Of a DNA stretch of 64,000 nt, positions 20,622 through 31,755 are shown piece after piece. The first letter of the stretch is position 1. Each line of letters begins with the position of its first letter. The DNA is taken from NCBI GenBank assembly GCA_020912385.1, contig CP087210.1:434001-498000 (forward strand), in the 5' to 3' direction. Origin of the DNA: Neofusicoccum parvum. Lineage: Eukaryota > Ascomycota > Dothideomycetes > Botryosphaeriales > Botryosphaeriaceae. The notes under the pieces were generated by a model, which was not told where the DNA came from, ran no database searches, and saw only the letters and a list, made by a program, of their open reading frames with translations. The translations under genes were made by a program, and so were the position numbers.

Positions 20622-21367
20622 TTTCGCTGTGTTCCCTATTTTTTTTTCTAAGGAGTTAATGTGAGGTATTCAGAAAGAGAGGAGCACGGACGAGGGGTGA
20701 TTAGAGGTAGCTCGTTCGAGGAAGCTGTTACACAGTGAGGGTCAGACGGACCCCGCCGATGCACGATCGGCTTCTGAGAGACCAATGGGATTGCTTGTAT
20801 TGCTGACATGCAGGGTTCGCGACCTGCAATAAGCAGTGCCGTGAGACTTATTTGAGGCGGTGAACAGCTCCTAAACCTCACAATGAAATACGGCAAATCG
20901 AAGCTGGAACTAGAGGTATGCGGTGAGCTGAAGCCCTTCATGGTTTAGACAGCGTAGGTATACACTCGTAAAACGGAAGTAACGCAAGATTTGGCTACAT
21001 ATTACTCATCTAGAGAGCTAGGCCAAGGACTGCACGTATACTGTGGAGTCGCAATTTGCTGTAATTCAAGTGTGCCACACTTCCTGGACATCTGGATCCA
21101 GTCATGAGATGGTTGGTTGTAGATAAGACAGCTAGATTAGCACGCATAGAGGGTCTCTGAGCTTCGCGTGCGATGCATTCATCGCGACAGTGCTAATCGT
21201 GTAGCTGAATCGGTAGACTCCGATGGATGAAGGCATTCAGCCCCCGAATCTCCCCTGTCATGACCGGCGGGAGCCGACCGTGTTCCAATGAAGACCTCTG
21301 GAAAAGGCACAAACGTGTGACGACGGACGACGTTCCAAGGCGGAGCCTCGTGCCTAAAGCTTGAAGA
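20622..21367. other. Promoter of the 2OG oxygenase and 3' flank of the AlkB homologue
   Basis: 746 bp. A poly-T run at about 20639-20648 lies just upstream of the oxygenase ATG. No exon, RNA gene or repeat is recognised. Confidence 0.4.
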
Positions 21368-22484
21368 TCAATCCCACATTTGCCGAACGTTGAGATTGAT
21401 CCTCTTGCTGCGCATCCAGCCTCTCCACTGCTCGTAGGGATCTTCAGCGCTTCCACTGTCATGGCTGACCGTAGATAATGCTGGCCAGTCCTGAAGCCAA
21501 TCAGGACAAGTGTCTGGAATGATCTGTGGTACTCCATGCCAAGCGAATCGGGATGGTCCAGACATGTAAACTGCATCGCCGGATCGAAGTCTTATGGCGA
21601 GAACCCCCGGAACTTCTCTTGAAAAATGAGAGCAATCTTCTTGGGGGTGCTCGTTTCCGCCAATGACAAAGATACCGTCACAACCTATGCTGACGCTTAC
21701 AAGGCCGCGGTCACATTCCTCGCTAACGTCGCGATGCATGCTGAGGGTGTCGCCTGGAGTATAAAAGTTGACTATAGCGGCCTGCGGTGTCATTTCGGGA
21801 AATACGCCACCCAACAGTGCACCGACATCCGAGGGGAATGGCGGAGGTGGTGCTGATGGATAAATCTTTTGCGTCCAATCATACTGGCCACCCAGAGTCA
21901 CCCACCGAAGCTTTCGGTTAAGAACTTGGTTGATTGACAGAGGCTTGTGAATATCGGGATCCTTGGGGGTGAAAAGAGGCTGCGAAGAAGGTGCATTCTT
22001 GAAGAACGAGGAAGAAGCCGACGGGTAGGGGACATGATAGTGCAAATGCACATTAGTCAGGTGAGCTGGATTCGAGAGATCTCTGTGGATCAGACGGGAA
22101 AGCAGAGACTTCTGGATGGTGTCAGGGAAGAGAGAGGGTACGATATGCAGACCTGGCAAAATTAGGAATATGCGGTGACGATAAGGCGCCTGCGAAATTA
22201 GGCCTACCTGGCATGTGGCGATGTTCGTAGACAGGCACGGGCGCATCGGGCAGTGCTAGAGAGTCGCTGCTGCTGCCCGCCACAAAGGCCTCGAAGATGG
22301 GCCGCAAATCTGTGGGGGAGATGGATCGCACGACATGCAGCTGATCCACCATATCCGCCGCCACCGCTCTCAGATCAAGCAGGTCCGGGTCGCTGTCCAA
22401 CGCGCGGCCCCGCAGCTTCTGGTACTTCTTGTAGGCATTCCGGATGCGGTCTGGCGGGCGCTCGTGGGCGTCCAGTGACATCAT
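21368..22484 (-). CDS. AlkB-family 2OG dioxygenase, ALKBH1-like
   Basis: Two inferred exons, 22484-22208 and 22152-21368 (353 aa). The start is the first ATG in frame (MMSLDAHERPPDRIRN). Fifty-three codons upstream are open but have no ATG. The join reads HMPGLHIVPSLFPDTIQ, a conserved family segment. The double-stranded beta-helix carries the Fe(II) ligands His232 and Asp234 in MHRDVSEECDRG and His298 in AWHGVPQI, and the 2OG-binding Arg pair lies in the final RINLNVRQMW. Substrate-contact residues precede it in NFYTPGDTLSMHRD. ALKBH1-type proteins demethylate nucleic acids (tRNA or DNA, depending on the organism), so the substrate here is not settled. It lies divergent from CDK1 across 471 bp, with a conventional 2OG oxygenase on each side of the pair. 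Confidence 0.93.
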
Positions 22485-22955
22485 TGGGTGGATATGAGCG
22501 CCGGCACGAATCTGGGCCCGGTGCCTGGGCTGCCCCTGGGCGATGTGCTGTCCGCCGTTTGATGATGTTTGGGCGCGGGCTGCGGCGTGTGACTTCGCGA
22601 CAGGCGGCGGGCGGCCGGTGCTGCGCGTACGCTGCAACGCCAAGCTTTTGCTTACTTTTAGCGCGATACGGGCTCCAGAGGTAAACAGTCGGATAACGGT
22701 CTCTTAAGCCCGCTCTGCTGCCGCCCGCAACCCACACCACACCGACGACTCCCCCCTACTAACCCCACAGCAGACGCCCACGCTGCACAGCGACCTCCTC
22801 GCGCCGCCATTGCCTGCCTTCGCCCCGCGACACAGCTCTCGCCCGCTGCGTTCGGCCACCCCGCAAACCCCTCCTCAGCCCTCGCGCCTGCCCAAACAGC
22901 CCAACAGCCTTGACAGCACCCGACGGGAGCGAGCTCTCTGCACAGCACGGCCAAG
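22485..22955. promoter_or_regulatory. Divergent promoter interval AlkB homologue / CDK1
   Basis: 471 bp that must hold both promoters and 5' UTRs. The CDK1 side is very C-rich. The AlkB side is in frame with the gene for 53 codons without ATG. No TATA box or MluI cell-cycle box is apparent. Confidence 0.5.
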
Positions 22956-24122
22956 ATGGAGAACTACCAGAAGATGGAGAAGATTGGCGAGGGTATGCCT
23001 CGCTCTGCGCTCCCCCTGCATCCCTTCCCGGCCGCTGTCCGATGCGGCTCGACTGACAGCTTTTGCTTGCAGGTACCTACGGTGTTGTGTACAAGGCTCG
23101 CGACCTGACCACCAAGGACCAGCGCATTGTCGCCCTCAAGAAGATCCGTCTTGAGGCCGAGGACGAGGGAGTCCCCAGCACAGCCATCCGCGAGATCTCG
23201 CTGCTCAAGGAGATGAACGACCCGAGCATTGTCCGCCTCCTCAACATCGTCCACGCCGACGGCCACAAGCTCTACCTTGTTTTCGAGTTCCTCGACCTCG
23301 ACTTGAAGAAATACATGGAGGCGCTCCCTGTGAGCCAGGGTGGACGTGGCAAGCAGCTGCCCGACAGCAACATGACCCACCTTGGCATGGGTTCCGACAT
23401 CGTCAAGAAATTCATGTACCAATTGGTCTCTGGCATCCGCTACTGCCACGCCCACCGAGTTCTTCACCGTGATCTCAAGCCGCAGAACCTTTTGATCAAC
23501 CAGGACGGCAACCTGAAATTGGCGGATTTCGGTCTCGCTCGGGCATTCGGTGTGCCCCTGCGGACCTACACTCACGAGGTGAGCATCATACGTGGCGCAG
23601 CCGAAATTCCGAGTTACTAACTTTGCGTGTACGTAGGTCGTTACGCTGTGGTACCGCGCTCCAGAGATTCTGCTTGGTGGTCGTCAGTACTCGACTGGTG
23701 TGGACATGTGGTCGGTGGGCTGTATCTTCGCTGAAATGTGCACGCGCAAGCCGCTCTTCCCTGGTGACTCTGAGATCGACGAGATCTTCAAGATCTTCCG
23801 GTACGTCTAGCGCATCCTGCCCGCTGCTCCCTTCGTGCTTGCATCGCCGCTAACTCCGTACAGTATTCTCGGTACCCCCACCGAGGCCGATTGGCCTGGC
23901 GTCACCTCTTTCCCCGACTTCAAGCCTTCTTTCCCCAAGTGGAACCGTACCGATATCGCGACCGTCGTCCCGGGCCTCGATGACAATGGGCTTGACCTCC
24001 TTGACGCACTCCTCGTCTTCGACCCTGCTGGACGTATCTCGGCAAAGCAGGCTTGCCAGCACCCATACTTCACAGAAAGCAATGGCTCGTATCTTCCTTC
24101 CCTGAAGAACGGGTACCACTAG
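22956..24122 (+). CDS. CDK1: Cyclin-dependent kinase 1 (Cdc2/Cdc28, PSTAIRE kinase)
   Basis: Four inferred exons: 22956-22992 (37 nt), 23073-23578, 23637-23800 and 23864-24122 (321 aa). The Gly loop [13 protein letters not shown] is split by intron 1 and carries the inhibitory Thr/Tyr pair. The cyclin-binding helix is [11 protein letters not shown], which identifies the CDK1/CDK2 class. The catalytic loop is HRDLKPQN, with [18 protein letters not shown], and the activating Thr is in [13 protein letters not shown]. It drives G1/S and G2/M transitions with cyclins in the nucleus and cytoplasm. A fungal-type insert ([18 protein letters not shown]) follows the ALPV segment and lengthens the protein slightly over yeast Cdc28. 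The C-terminus extends past HPYF to KNGYH. Intron 2 falls exactly after THE in the T-loop. Confidence 0.97.
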
Positions 24123-24506
24123 GTCGCTTCGACCCCTGCAGCGAAAATGGACACAGGGCCGGATACCCCTCACTCCAGGTCGTATGGAGCCCGACACGCT
24201 GCTCCTATTTTCCTTTGTTTCCAATCGTTCCGATATTCCCCTTCAAGCATGATGGCGGCTAGGTGGTAGCATGAAGCATTCAGTAACTTACGTAGGGGGA
24301 AAATTAAAACAAGGCGTTATTTACGGATCGGTTTGCTACCCTTTGGACAGGCTTTTTTGGGATGGGCTTATGCGGGTACTACGTCTGGATAGAATGCGAA
24401 CGGGAGGGAATGTGTCAAGCTTTCTGCCTTCACGAGTTTCTTAATTATCTTCCTACGTCGCACCATTGCCATCCTCATGTTGCTGATTCGTCTTCGTCCT
24501 TCTCGC
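24123..24506. other. Convergent intergenic region CDK1 / 2OG oxygenase
   Basis: 384 bp between two gene ends. It is probably the 3' UTRs of both. Nothing further is seen. Confidence 0.4.
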
Positions 24507-25540
24507 CTAGTAGAAGTTCCCCTTCACTTTTCCCAATAAATGCTCCCCATATACCACTTCGTCATACTTTTCTTCCCCGCCCGTCTCAATGACACATTTC
24601 CGTAATGGCTTTATCCGAGCGTCAAAGTCCGGCTCGAAGAAAAATGGTACACTGACGCGATAATTGGCGCCGCGATGGATAACACGATGATTTGTTGATT
24701 TCCACAGTCCATTCGTCCAGCGCTCCATCATGTCCCCTATGTTTACCACAAAAGCACCGGGTATAGGGTCCGCCACGATCCACGACCCATCCTTCCGTTG
24801 CACCTGGAGTGCATTTGGCGTAGCGTCGGCGAGGAGGAGCGTCACACAGCCATAATCTGTCAATCCCATCAGCCCAAGCCCCGTCCTCCAACCCACCCGC
24901 ATGGACCACACATACCGGTATGCTCCCCGCAGCTGATCCCCTCCTCCCGCCCCTCCCCCTCGGGCAGCTCCGGATACCCGATCAGCCGCATGACCCAAAA
25001 ACTCCTCCTCGTCGCCTTCACAAACACCTCCGCCTCCTCGCCCTCCAACCCCAACGCCTCCCCCATCGCCCGCACCACCGCCGTCCCAACCCCCTTCACC
25101 ATCTCGATGTACCCCTCATACACCTCCCGCAGCTCCGCCGGGTGCCGCGGCCACCGGTTCGGCCCGCGCAGAACCGCGTCCACACCCTCGCCGCCCGCCT
25201 CCTCGTACAGGTCGACCGCCTCGTGCCAGTCGCGCCGCCCCTTGGTCACGTTCTCGCCGACCCGCTGGTACCCTCGCGCGCCGTCGGCGGCGCGCGCGAT
25301 GGCCGCCTTGTCGGCGGCCGAGGCTTCGAGGAAGAAGCGCCGCGCGAGGCCGAGCACGCCGTCGAGCGTCGCGGCCGGGATGCCGTGGTTGGTGAGGTAG
25401 AAGAAGCCGGTGTCGCGGCAGGCGGCGGCGAGGGAGGCGGCGGTGGCGGCGCGGGCGGTGGGCGGGGAGGTGGGGGTGAGGTAGGGGGAGAGGTCGATGA
25501 TGGGGAGGGCGGTGGCGGTGGTGCCGTTTGTGGAGGTCAT
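24507..25540 (-). CDS. 2-oxoglutarate/Fe(II)-dependent oxygenase, second copy of the family in the window
   Basis: Two inferred exons, 25540-24916 and 24856-24507 (324 aa). The start is the ATG giving MTSTNGTTATALPIIDLSPY. The longer upstream open frame is not needed. The join restores GEHTDYGCVTLLLAD with Fe(II) ligands His207 and Asp209; His265 is in STNHRVIH, and the 2OG-binding Arg-x-Ser is in YRVSVPFFF. DIOX_N is represented by DTGFFYLTNHGIP. It is shorter than the 390 aa oxygenase 4 kb away and clearly not a recent duplicate, because motif flanks and exon position differ. The substrate is unknown; the FFF-EPDFDARIKPL segment is common in fungal members of unassigned role. The N-terminal third is Ala-rich and lies in a strand-asymmetric GC-rich tract. 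Confidence 0.92.
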
Positions 25541-25640
25541 GGTGGGTTGGGTGGGTTTGAGAGAGGAGGGGTGGGTAGGGCGTGTTGGAGGGAAGGGTTG
25601 GTTTGGCGGGGTAGGCCGGGGAGGGTTTGGGGCTGGTGTG
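25440..25640 (+). repeat. G-run-rich tract spanning the 5' end of the second 2OG oxygenase
   Basis: The plus strand has many runs of three to five G over 200 bp (for example GGCGGGGAGGTGGGGG), with the minus-strand ATG at 25540 in the middle. The plus strand is the template, so the mRNA is C-rich here. G-quadruplex formation is possible on the template strand. Confidence 0.5.
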
Positions 25641-26005
25641 GTGGGGTAGTTGATGGGTGCGTTGACGGAGATAAGATAGCAGTCGGACGGGGGACGTGGT
25701 TTGATGGAATTGATCGGCGGCTTGTGAAGATCGTTTGGAAGCTTATCTATTTCTGGTTCCTGAAGATTTTGGAGCCGCAAGCCGGCCACACCTTTCATCG
25801 TGCCCAATTTGAGAGCCCTCTGTTCAGGCTGAAGTACTGTATCACTCATAATCGAGACATCCATGGTTACTCCGAGAATTATTATATTTGCGTCGTGATA
25901 TCTCATGGCCGTAGCCATTTTGTTGCTCATACCTATGACTTCGTGAATGTGCCTAGCCTTTTCCTCTCACAATCCCGCACTGTAATGCTGTCTCCAAGCA
26001 ACACT
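25541..26005. other. Promoter of the second 2OG oxygenase and 3' flank of the GMPPA gene
   Basis: 465 bp. The first 100 bp continue the G-run-rich tract. The rest is ordinary sequence with no exon recognised. Confidence 0.4.
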
Positions 26006-27496
26006 TTACATGATGACTTCGTTCGCAACATCCTGCAAGAGTTTGTCAGTGATCCGAGACGTAAATTGAGTGGTTGATCTTCACGCACCTTCTTCAGCTC
26101 CTTGTTGGGCAAGCAGACGCAGTTCTGAACTCTGACTTCATCTCCTACAGCGCATTCCTTGCTGAGAATGGTGATGCTCTGAACCTTAACGCCATTTTTC
26201 ACGATACTGGTGTTGTGGCTAGTGTGGGGCAGCGGCGTGCCCTCAACACGAGCCCACGCGCCAATCTTGCTGCTCCAGCCAACGATAGTGTAGAGCACGC
26301 ACGCGTCGTGCTTGATGGACGCGTCGTCAAGAACAATCGATTCCTTGATACGCACACCAGCGCCAATATGCGCGCGAGCGCCAATCGAGACATTGGGACC
26401 CAATTTGGCAGTAGGGTCGACATGGGCGCTAGGGTGGATGTAGACGGGGGGAATGATGTTGGCAGAGGGCTGCGCAAGCTCTTCAGACTGAGACTGCCAT
26501 GCTTTCTGGAGGTAGAGAGCGTTGGCAGGAACGGCTGAGCCAGCAGTCTTGATCTGGCGCCAGAAATCCTTGGTCTCCAGGACGAAGAAGGACCTGGTGT
26601 CTGCAAGGTCCGACAGAATATCCTGCTCCAACCTAATGACTTGTGTCTCGCTCTCATCGTCGTCATCGGCCTGCATGAAGGAAGAGTCAAGGTTCTCGGA
26701 AGAGGGATAGGAGAGGAGACGAGGGCGTTCGGTACGACGCTTGATGGCGGAGCGGATCGAGGGGAAGATGGCTTCGGTGGAGAAGAGGTAAACACCACAG
26801 TTGATCAGGTTGGAGATCTGCGACTCGGGCTTCTCCACATAGTGCAGCACGCGCTTGGTGTGGGAGTCCGAGACAATGCAACCGAAGTTGGTGGCGGCTT
26901 CGTTGCCAACCCTGGTGCCCAAGATGACGGCCTCGGCATCCTTCTCCTCGAAGAGCTTCAGCATCTCGTTCAGCGGGAAGGAGCAGCACACATCGGCATT
27001 GATGACGAAGAAGCGCTCCGGATGGCCCTTGAGAATGGCATCGCGGAAGTGGTACAGGCCGCCGGCGGTTCCCAGCGCCTGGTACTCGCGCAGGTATTGC
27101 AGCTTGATATGGGGGAAGTTGTTGGCGGCTTCCTTGATGAAGTCGCGGAAGACCGACTCGTCGTAGTAGCCGACAATGAAGACCTCCTTGATCTCGGGGA
27201 CCTTTGTAATCGCGCGGAAGCAGTGGTCTATGATCGGGTGGCCGGCGACGTCAAAAAGCGGCTGCGCTAGTCAGCTTTACGGGTGGTCTGGACGGCGACG
27301 CGGACGTTTTGGGAGTACCTTGGGAATGTCCAGGGACAGCGGTCGGAAGCGTGTGCCTCTGGAAGGACCACCGACCTGCGGCGGGTCAGCAACAATTGTC
27401 TCTCCGCGCGGAAGCAAGACACCGTACCAGAATGACCGCCTTGGTGGACGGCGCTTGGCCGGACGCCTTGCCTCTGTAGGGGACCTGGAGACTCAT
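26006..27496 (-). CDS. Mannose-1-phosphate guanylyltransferase, GMPPA (alpha) type
   Basis: Four inferred exons: 27496-27428, 27375-27319, 27261-26089 and 26032-26006 (441 aa). The joined N-terminus reads STKAVIL, VGGPSRGTRFRPLSLDIPK, PLFDVAGHPI. The GGP-x-GTRFRPLS form of the nucleotidyltransferase loop marks the GMPPA branch rather than catalytic GMPPB/MPG1, which has a shorter GGxGTRLRPLT. The last exon of 27 nt encodes only DVANEVIM and stop, the conserved family C-terminus. The N-terminal half is the sugar-nucleotide fold; the C-terminal half (after IYIHPSAHVDP) shows left-handed beta-helix hexapeptide repeats such as AKLGPNVSIGARAHIG. In animals GMPPA is a regulatory partner that senses GDP-mannose; a similar role in supplying GDP-mannose for glycan synthesis is inferred. 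An acidic insert (MQADDDDESETQ) lies between the two domains. Confidence 0.92.
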
Positions 27497-28967
27497 GGCG
27501 AGCGAGGGACGGGGCTGCGGGGCAAAGAGCGGGCTTCTCTCTCAGGGCTCGGCGCAATAGGTATCGGATGTGCAGCAGGCTCGCGGTGGCGCAATTGAGG
27601 CCAGCTTTATGGTGGAGTGTTCTGGGCAGCGTGGCATCGGCGCAAGGAGTGGTACGCGCAGCCCAGGAACGACTCACCGCCCACGCCGCCCCGACCCACC
27701 AGCCCCTCGACGCCCATTCTGACGCCGCTGCGCATCACGGGGCCGTGCTCGTATCCCGCGCGTGCATGTATGAAACGTAATCGGCTGCCTGCGGGGGCAG
27801 CACTTGTAGGTCAGCACGATGATTTGGGCAGCACGTCGCAAGGAGCTTCGTGAAAAACGCCCGCGCTTTGCGTCTGCCCATGGCGGGACGGCGGGGGCTG
27901 TTGAGCTTCTCCTCACGCGTGCAAGGAACGGATGCAAGCGCCCAACCGTGTGGAGAAAATGCCAACAGCGGGGTTCGTAGCGGCGCTGCTCATGAAACAC
28001 GCAGCTGTGGGTGTGGCGCAGGCCGCACGCGCAGGCGGCCTTGAACGCTGGACGTTCTCCGCAAAAAGGTACGGCGAGCTGTAAGCGCCCCGCCAGCCTC
28101 CCAGGTTTGCCATCATGCCGAAGAAGCTTGACGGCAGCGCGTTGTCGCGATCGGCAACGCGTCCAGGGATCCCTGTGTCCCATGCGACGCGTCCTGCCTA
28201 GCGCAGATACAGACTCCGTCGTTGCTCTACGGACCTCCGTAGCCCGCCGCAATGCTCTTTCGAGCTGCTCTCTGCGCTGCCGTGTAGAACGCCGTCAACT
28301 GGATCGCAAGCCTGGATAAAGTCTTGTCGGAATTCGCGAGAGTTACCTCCCTTCGCGGCAATCTTCTGGAGAGTCTGCGGGTACGTGCAAGCCCGTTGCT
28401 GCGCAGGGCTGCACGGCTTCGCGCACTTTGTTGTGTGTGTTTTTACGTGCTTTCGTCTTCACTTCGCCAACCCCGTCCTCACCACACAACGCGCGCCCGC
28501 CGTCACTCCGTGTCGCCAGACCCTGCATAAAACCCGCCTCTTCCTCTCCACAACTCTACAACTCTTCTTCCACCACCGCCGCTCCTTCCGACCCTGCAGC
28601 ACCGTCTGCCCCACGGGATCTTCTGAGGCCGACCTTCCAGTCCACCGCTCCGTCACTGCGGCCGTCGGTGAACTAAGCTGTGGCCCACTAAGCTCTTGGA
28701 TGCAGACCATCTTGTTGAGTTTGGCATTCTGCGGCATAGTGCTGCTACTCGTACCGGTACGAAAGTCAATGCACCCCTGGTCATCTCCATAACCTCCCTC
28801 ACTCTCTTTGCTCGCTCTTCGCCTCACCTCTTACTCTTTCCTTGCTCGTGATCCTTTTACTTTGCCGGCATCACACACACTCTTTCATCTACAATTCTGA
28901 CCAGGTAATCTAGTTTCAGCGTGGTCCGTCTTTTCTCTAGGCCTCTGCCTGCTGTCCGTGATCTGAA
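27497..28967. other. Long divergent interval GMPPA / dynamin-like gene
   Basis: 1.47 kb without a recognisable gene. Open frames on both strands (for example 27674-28252 minus) are Arg/Cys/His-rich and motif-free, as expected from GC-rich non-coding DNA. The right 200 bp are pyrimidine-rich (CTTTC and CTCAC runs), probably the promoter and 5' UTR of the dynamin-like gene. Confidence 0.4.
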
Positions 28968-31755
28968 ATGGTTGGCACCAGGAGCTCACGACAGCCTTCC
29001 GTGGCAAGCCTTGTCCACCTTCCAGCCAGCAACCAGACCCAAGCGCAACGCGACGAGTCTGTAGTAGAGACAATGTCACGCAACGTCAAGATGGAATCCT
29101 CTTCACAAGCGCAAATACACCCTCAGTCCCAAGCGGACAATGCCAGCAGATCCAGTAAGTCTCAGATACCTCACTTCGACTGTCATATTCAACCCTGCTA
29201 ACTCAAGCAGCGACCGCTATCCCAGATCTCGTCATAGAGACCCTCGGCAGAGGCGTCAAGGAACTTGTCCAAGCTATTAATAAAATAGAGCAATTGGGCA
29301 TCACCAAAGTCGCCGGCGACACCCCCAAGATTGTGGTCATCGGTGATCAATCGACCGGCAAATCTTCCGTCATAAACGCCATCTCGGGCATTCAGGTTCC
29401 GCGAAGCAGTGGCACCTGCACCCGCTGCCCGATGCAGATTACGCTGACCGAGAACAAGGAGCCCAATGCTCGTTGGCGATGCGAGGTGTCCCTGAGGCAG
29501 GAATTCTGGTACGATGGCAACCGCGCCTCCTACCCTGCCGGCCAAAAGCCGCCTCACTTCTACCCTTGGGACGAGAACGAGACACCTGAGACCACCCACT
29601 TCAAGACTGTCTACAACAAAAGGGAACTCCAGCATGTCATCTACCAGGCACAGTTGGCCACATTGAACCCTGGCTCCGACCCCATGACCTTCGTGCCCAT
29701 GCAGGCGGCAGCCGGTATTGGTGGAGGACACTATGAGGTCGAGTTCTCGCCGAATCTAGTCTGCCTCGACATTTCGGCGCCTAACCTTCCGAATCTCTCG
29801 TTTTACGACCTGCCAGGCGTTATCGCGCAGTTAGAGCATGGGCAGGATTTGTCCCTCATCAAACTCGTGAAGCAGCTGGTCAAGCGCTACATCTCGAAGG
29901 ATAATGCGCTTGTTCTCCTCGCCTGCTCGATGGAGAATGACATCCATAATTCCAGCTCTGCCGGCCTTCTCCGCAAGTATGGCGCCATCGATCGGTGTCT
30001 GGGAATCTTGACGAAGCCGGATCGTTTACCTCGCGGTGATCCAGTCGATCGCTGGGAAGGTATTCTACAAGGAGAGGCCTTTCAGCTGGGCCATGGCTAT
30101 CATGTCGTACGCAACCCGTCCCAGGCGGAACTTGATAGTGGCGTTGATCATGCCGGTGCGCGACGACTGGAAGCTGAATGGTTCTCTAATATGCGCCCTT
30201 GGTGCGATCGATTCTTGCGCTTCAACGACCGTTTTGGCACTGAGAAACTTCAGGATAAATTGTCTCAGATGTTGGCCATCCAGATTCTTCAGAGCTTGCC
30301 GCACATCAGGGAGCGTGTCCAGGAGCAGTTGTCGAAGATTGACGCGGAACTGTTGCACCTTCCGGAACCCCCGACCACTGATGCCCTGCGCATCGTTCTG
30401 GACGCGATCAACAACTTTACTGCCAAAGTCTCAAAGCAGATGGAAGGCGAGCATCCAGAGAACCAGTTCCGTCTTGTCTGGAAGGGGTTGCGAGCACAAT
30501 TCCGTGAAGGCATCACAGCCCAGCGTCCTACCATGTTGGTCAGAACTGCCGGTGACGTCAAGGACGCGAGAGAGCGAAGGGCAACCTCCGCGATGCCGCA
30601 AAGTCAGAACAGCTCGTTTATCAAGCAAAAGGATGTCATCTCCATCGACGACTCCGACAATGAGCGAGCTGCTAGTGTCCAGCAAACGCCGACGAAAAAG
30701 AGGAAGCTCGCATCTGATACGCCGTCATCCCGCCGAGGCCAACTCGGCGATGAGTACACGATGAGGTTCGATTTAGAGTTCATTAGAACAACCTTAGACG
30801 ACCTCTCATCCTCAGACCTTCCCGGAGAGATAGATCCCAGGGCTGTAAATCATCTCAGGCTCTTAACCATCCAGCACTGGGAGAAGCCAACAAAGACGTT
30901 TCTGGATGGCCTCCACACGGCGCTGCGCAGCACGCTGAACCAGGCTCTTGATGATACCCTGAGGGCTTGGAAGACCACCGAGCTCTCCAGGGAGACCGCT
31001 CACCTGACCGAGAGTTTCTTCAACATGGCATTCACCGAGCAGCGCGACATGGCTGTCCCAAGAGCTTTGAGACTCGAACGGCATAAGCCGATGACGGAGA
31101 ACAGAGTAGCTCTTGAGAGCAACGAGAAGAAGGAGCTAGAGATCTTCCAGAACGCGCGAATTCTAGCCCGCACCACTGCCTACTTCGATGAGCTTGACGC
31201 AACTACGCAGAAACAAACTTCGAGAGTTGAACGCCAGAGGAAGGCCAACGATGTCAGCTTCCGTTCTCAGCTTGGGCCTGACCCGTTCGCCAGAGAAGTA
31301 GAAGCAATGTCGAAAATTCGGGGTTACTACAACTTGGCATCAATGCGCTACGTTGACGCCGTTGTCATGGGCATCCAGGTTGAGCTGTTCGAGAAGCTCA
31401 AGGAAGGTCTCAGGAACGAGTTGACCACTGTCTTGGGCATCGCCGGAGAGAACGGTATGTTGGCATCGGAAGTCGTTGATTTGTTTCATGTTACTGACTT
31501 TTCACAGTCCAAGACACATGTGCGCGCCTACTCGCTGAAGATCCTGCGCGAGAGTTGCGGCGTCGTGCCCTCAAGGCCGACAAAGAGAAGTTGGTAGCAG
31601 CTTTAAACTGCCTTCAGGAGCTGGATCAGAAATACCAGCAGGGAATGCCTGCCACCCATCCCACTTCCAATGGCCTGAACGGTTCCGGTCCCGTCCAAGC
31701 TGGCCCTTCACGCCAGGCCCCGCTCGAAGATGACATGGAGATGAACGAGGCTTGA
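28968..31755 (+). CDS. Dynamin-like (Mx-type) large GTPase with nuclear-type insert
   Basis: Three inferred exons: 28968-29154, 29211-31454 and 31508-31755 (892 aa). The N-terminal 62 residues are Ser/Gln-rich. The GTPase domain has G1 GDQSTGKSS (about residue 108), G2 region RSSGTCTRCP, G3 DLPGV (about 261) and G4 TKPD (about 329). A stalk/middle domain and a C-terminal GED (VQDTCARLLAEDPARELRRR) follow. No transmembrane segment or PH domain is seen, which fits fungal Mx/Vps1-like proteins of the Pezizomycotina. In the stalk insert (about 539-565) VISIDDSDNE resembles a SUMO-interacting motif and TPTKKRKL a nuclear localisation signal. Predicted activity is GTP-driven oligomerisation. Membrane fission, or an innate-type or nuclear role, cannot be told apart from sequence. 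Confidence 0.92.

Noticed and set aside
15198..25540. A full secondary-metabolite gene cluster
   Set aside because: Tailoring-type enzymes are present, but there is no polyketide synthase, NRPS, terpene synthase or pathway regulator, and housekeeping genes are interspersed.
24920..26077. 385-codon plus-strand frame over the second 2OG oxygenase
   Set aside because: Gly/Arg/His-rich low-complexity translation of the G-run tract; it overlaps the oxygenase and its promoter.
27674..28252. 192-codon minus-strand frame between GMPPA and dynamin
   Set aside because: Arg/Cys/His-rich, no motifs, no good start context; typical of GC-rich non-coding DNA.
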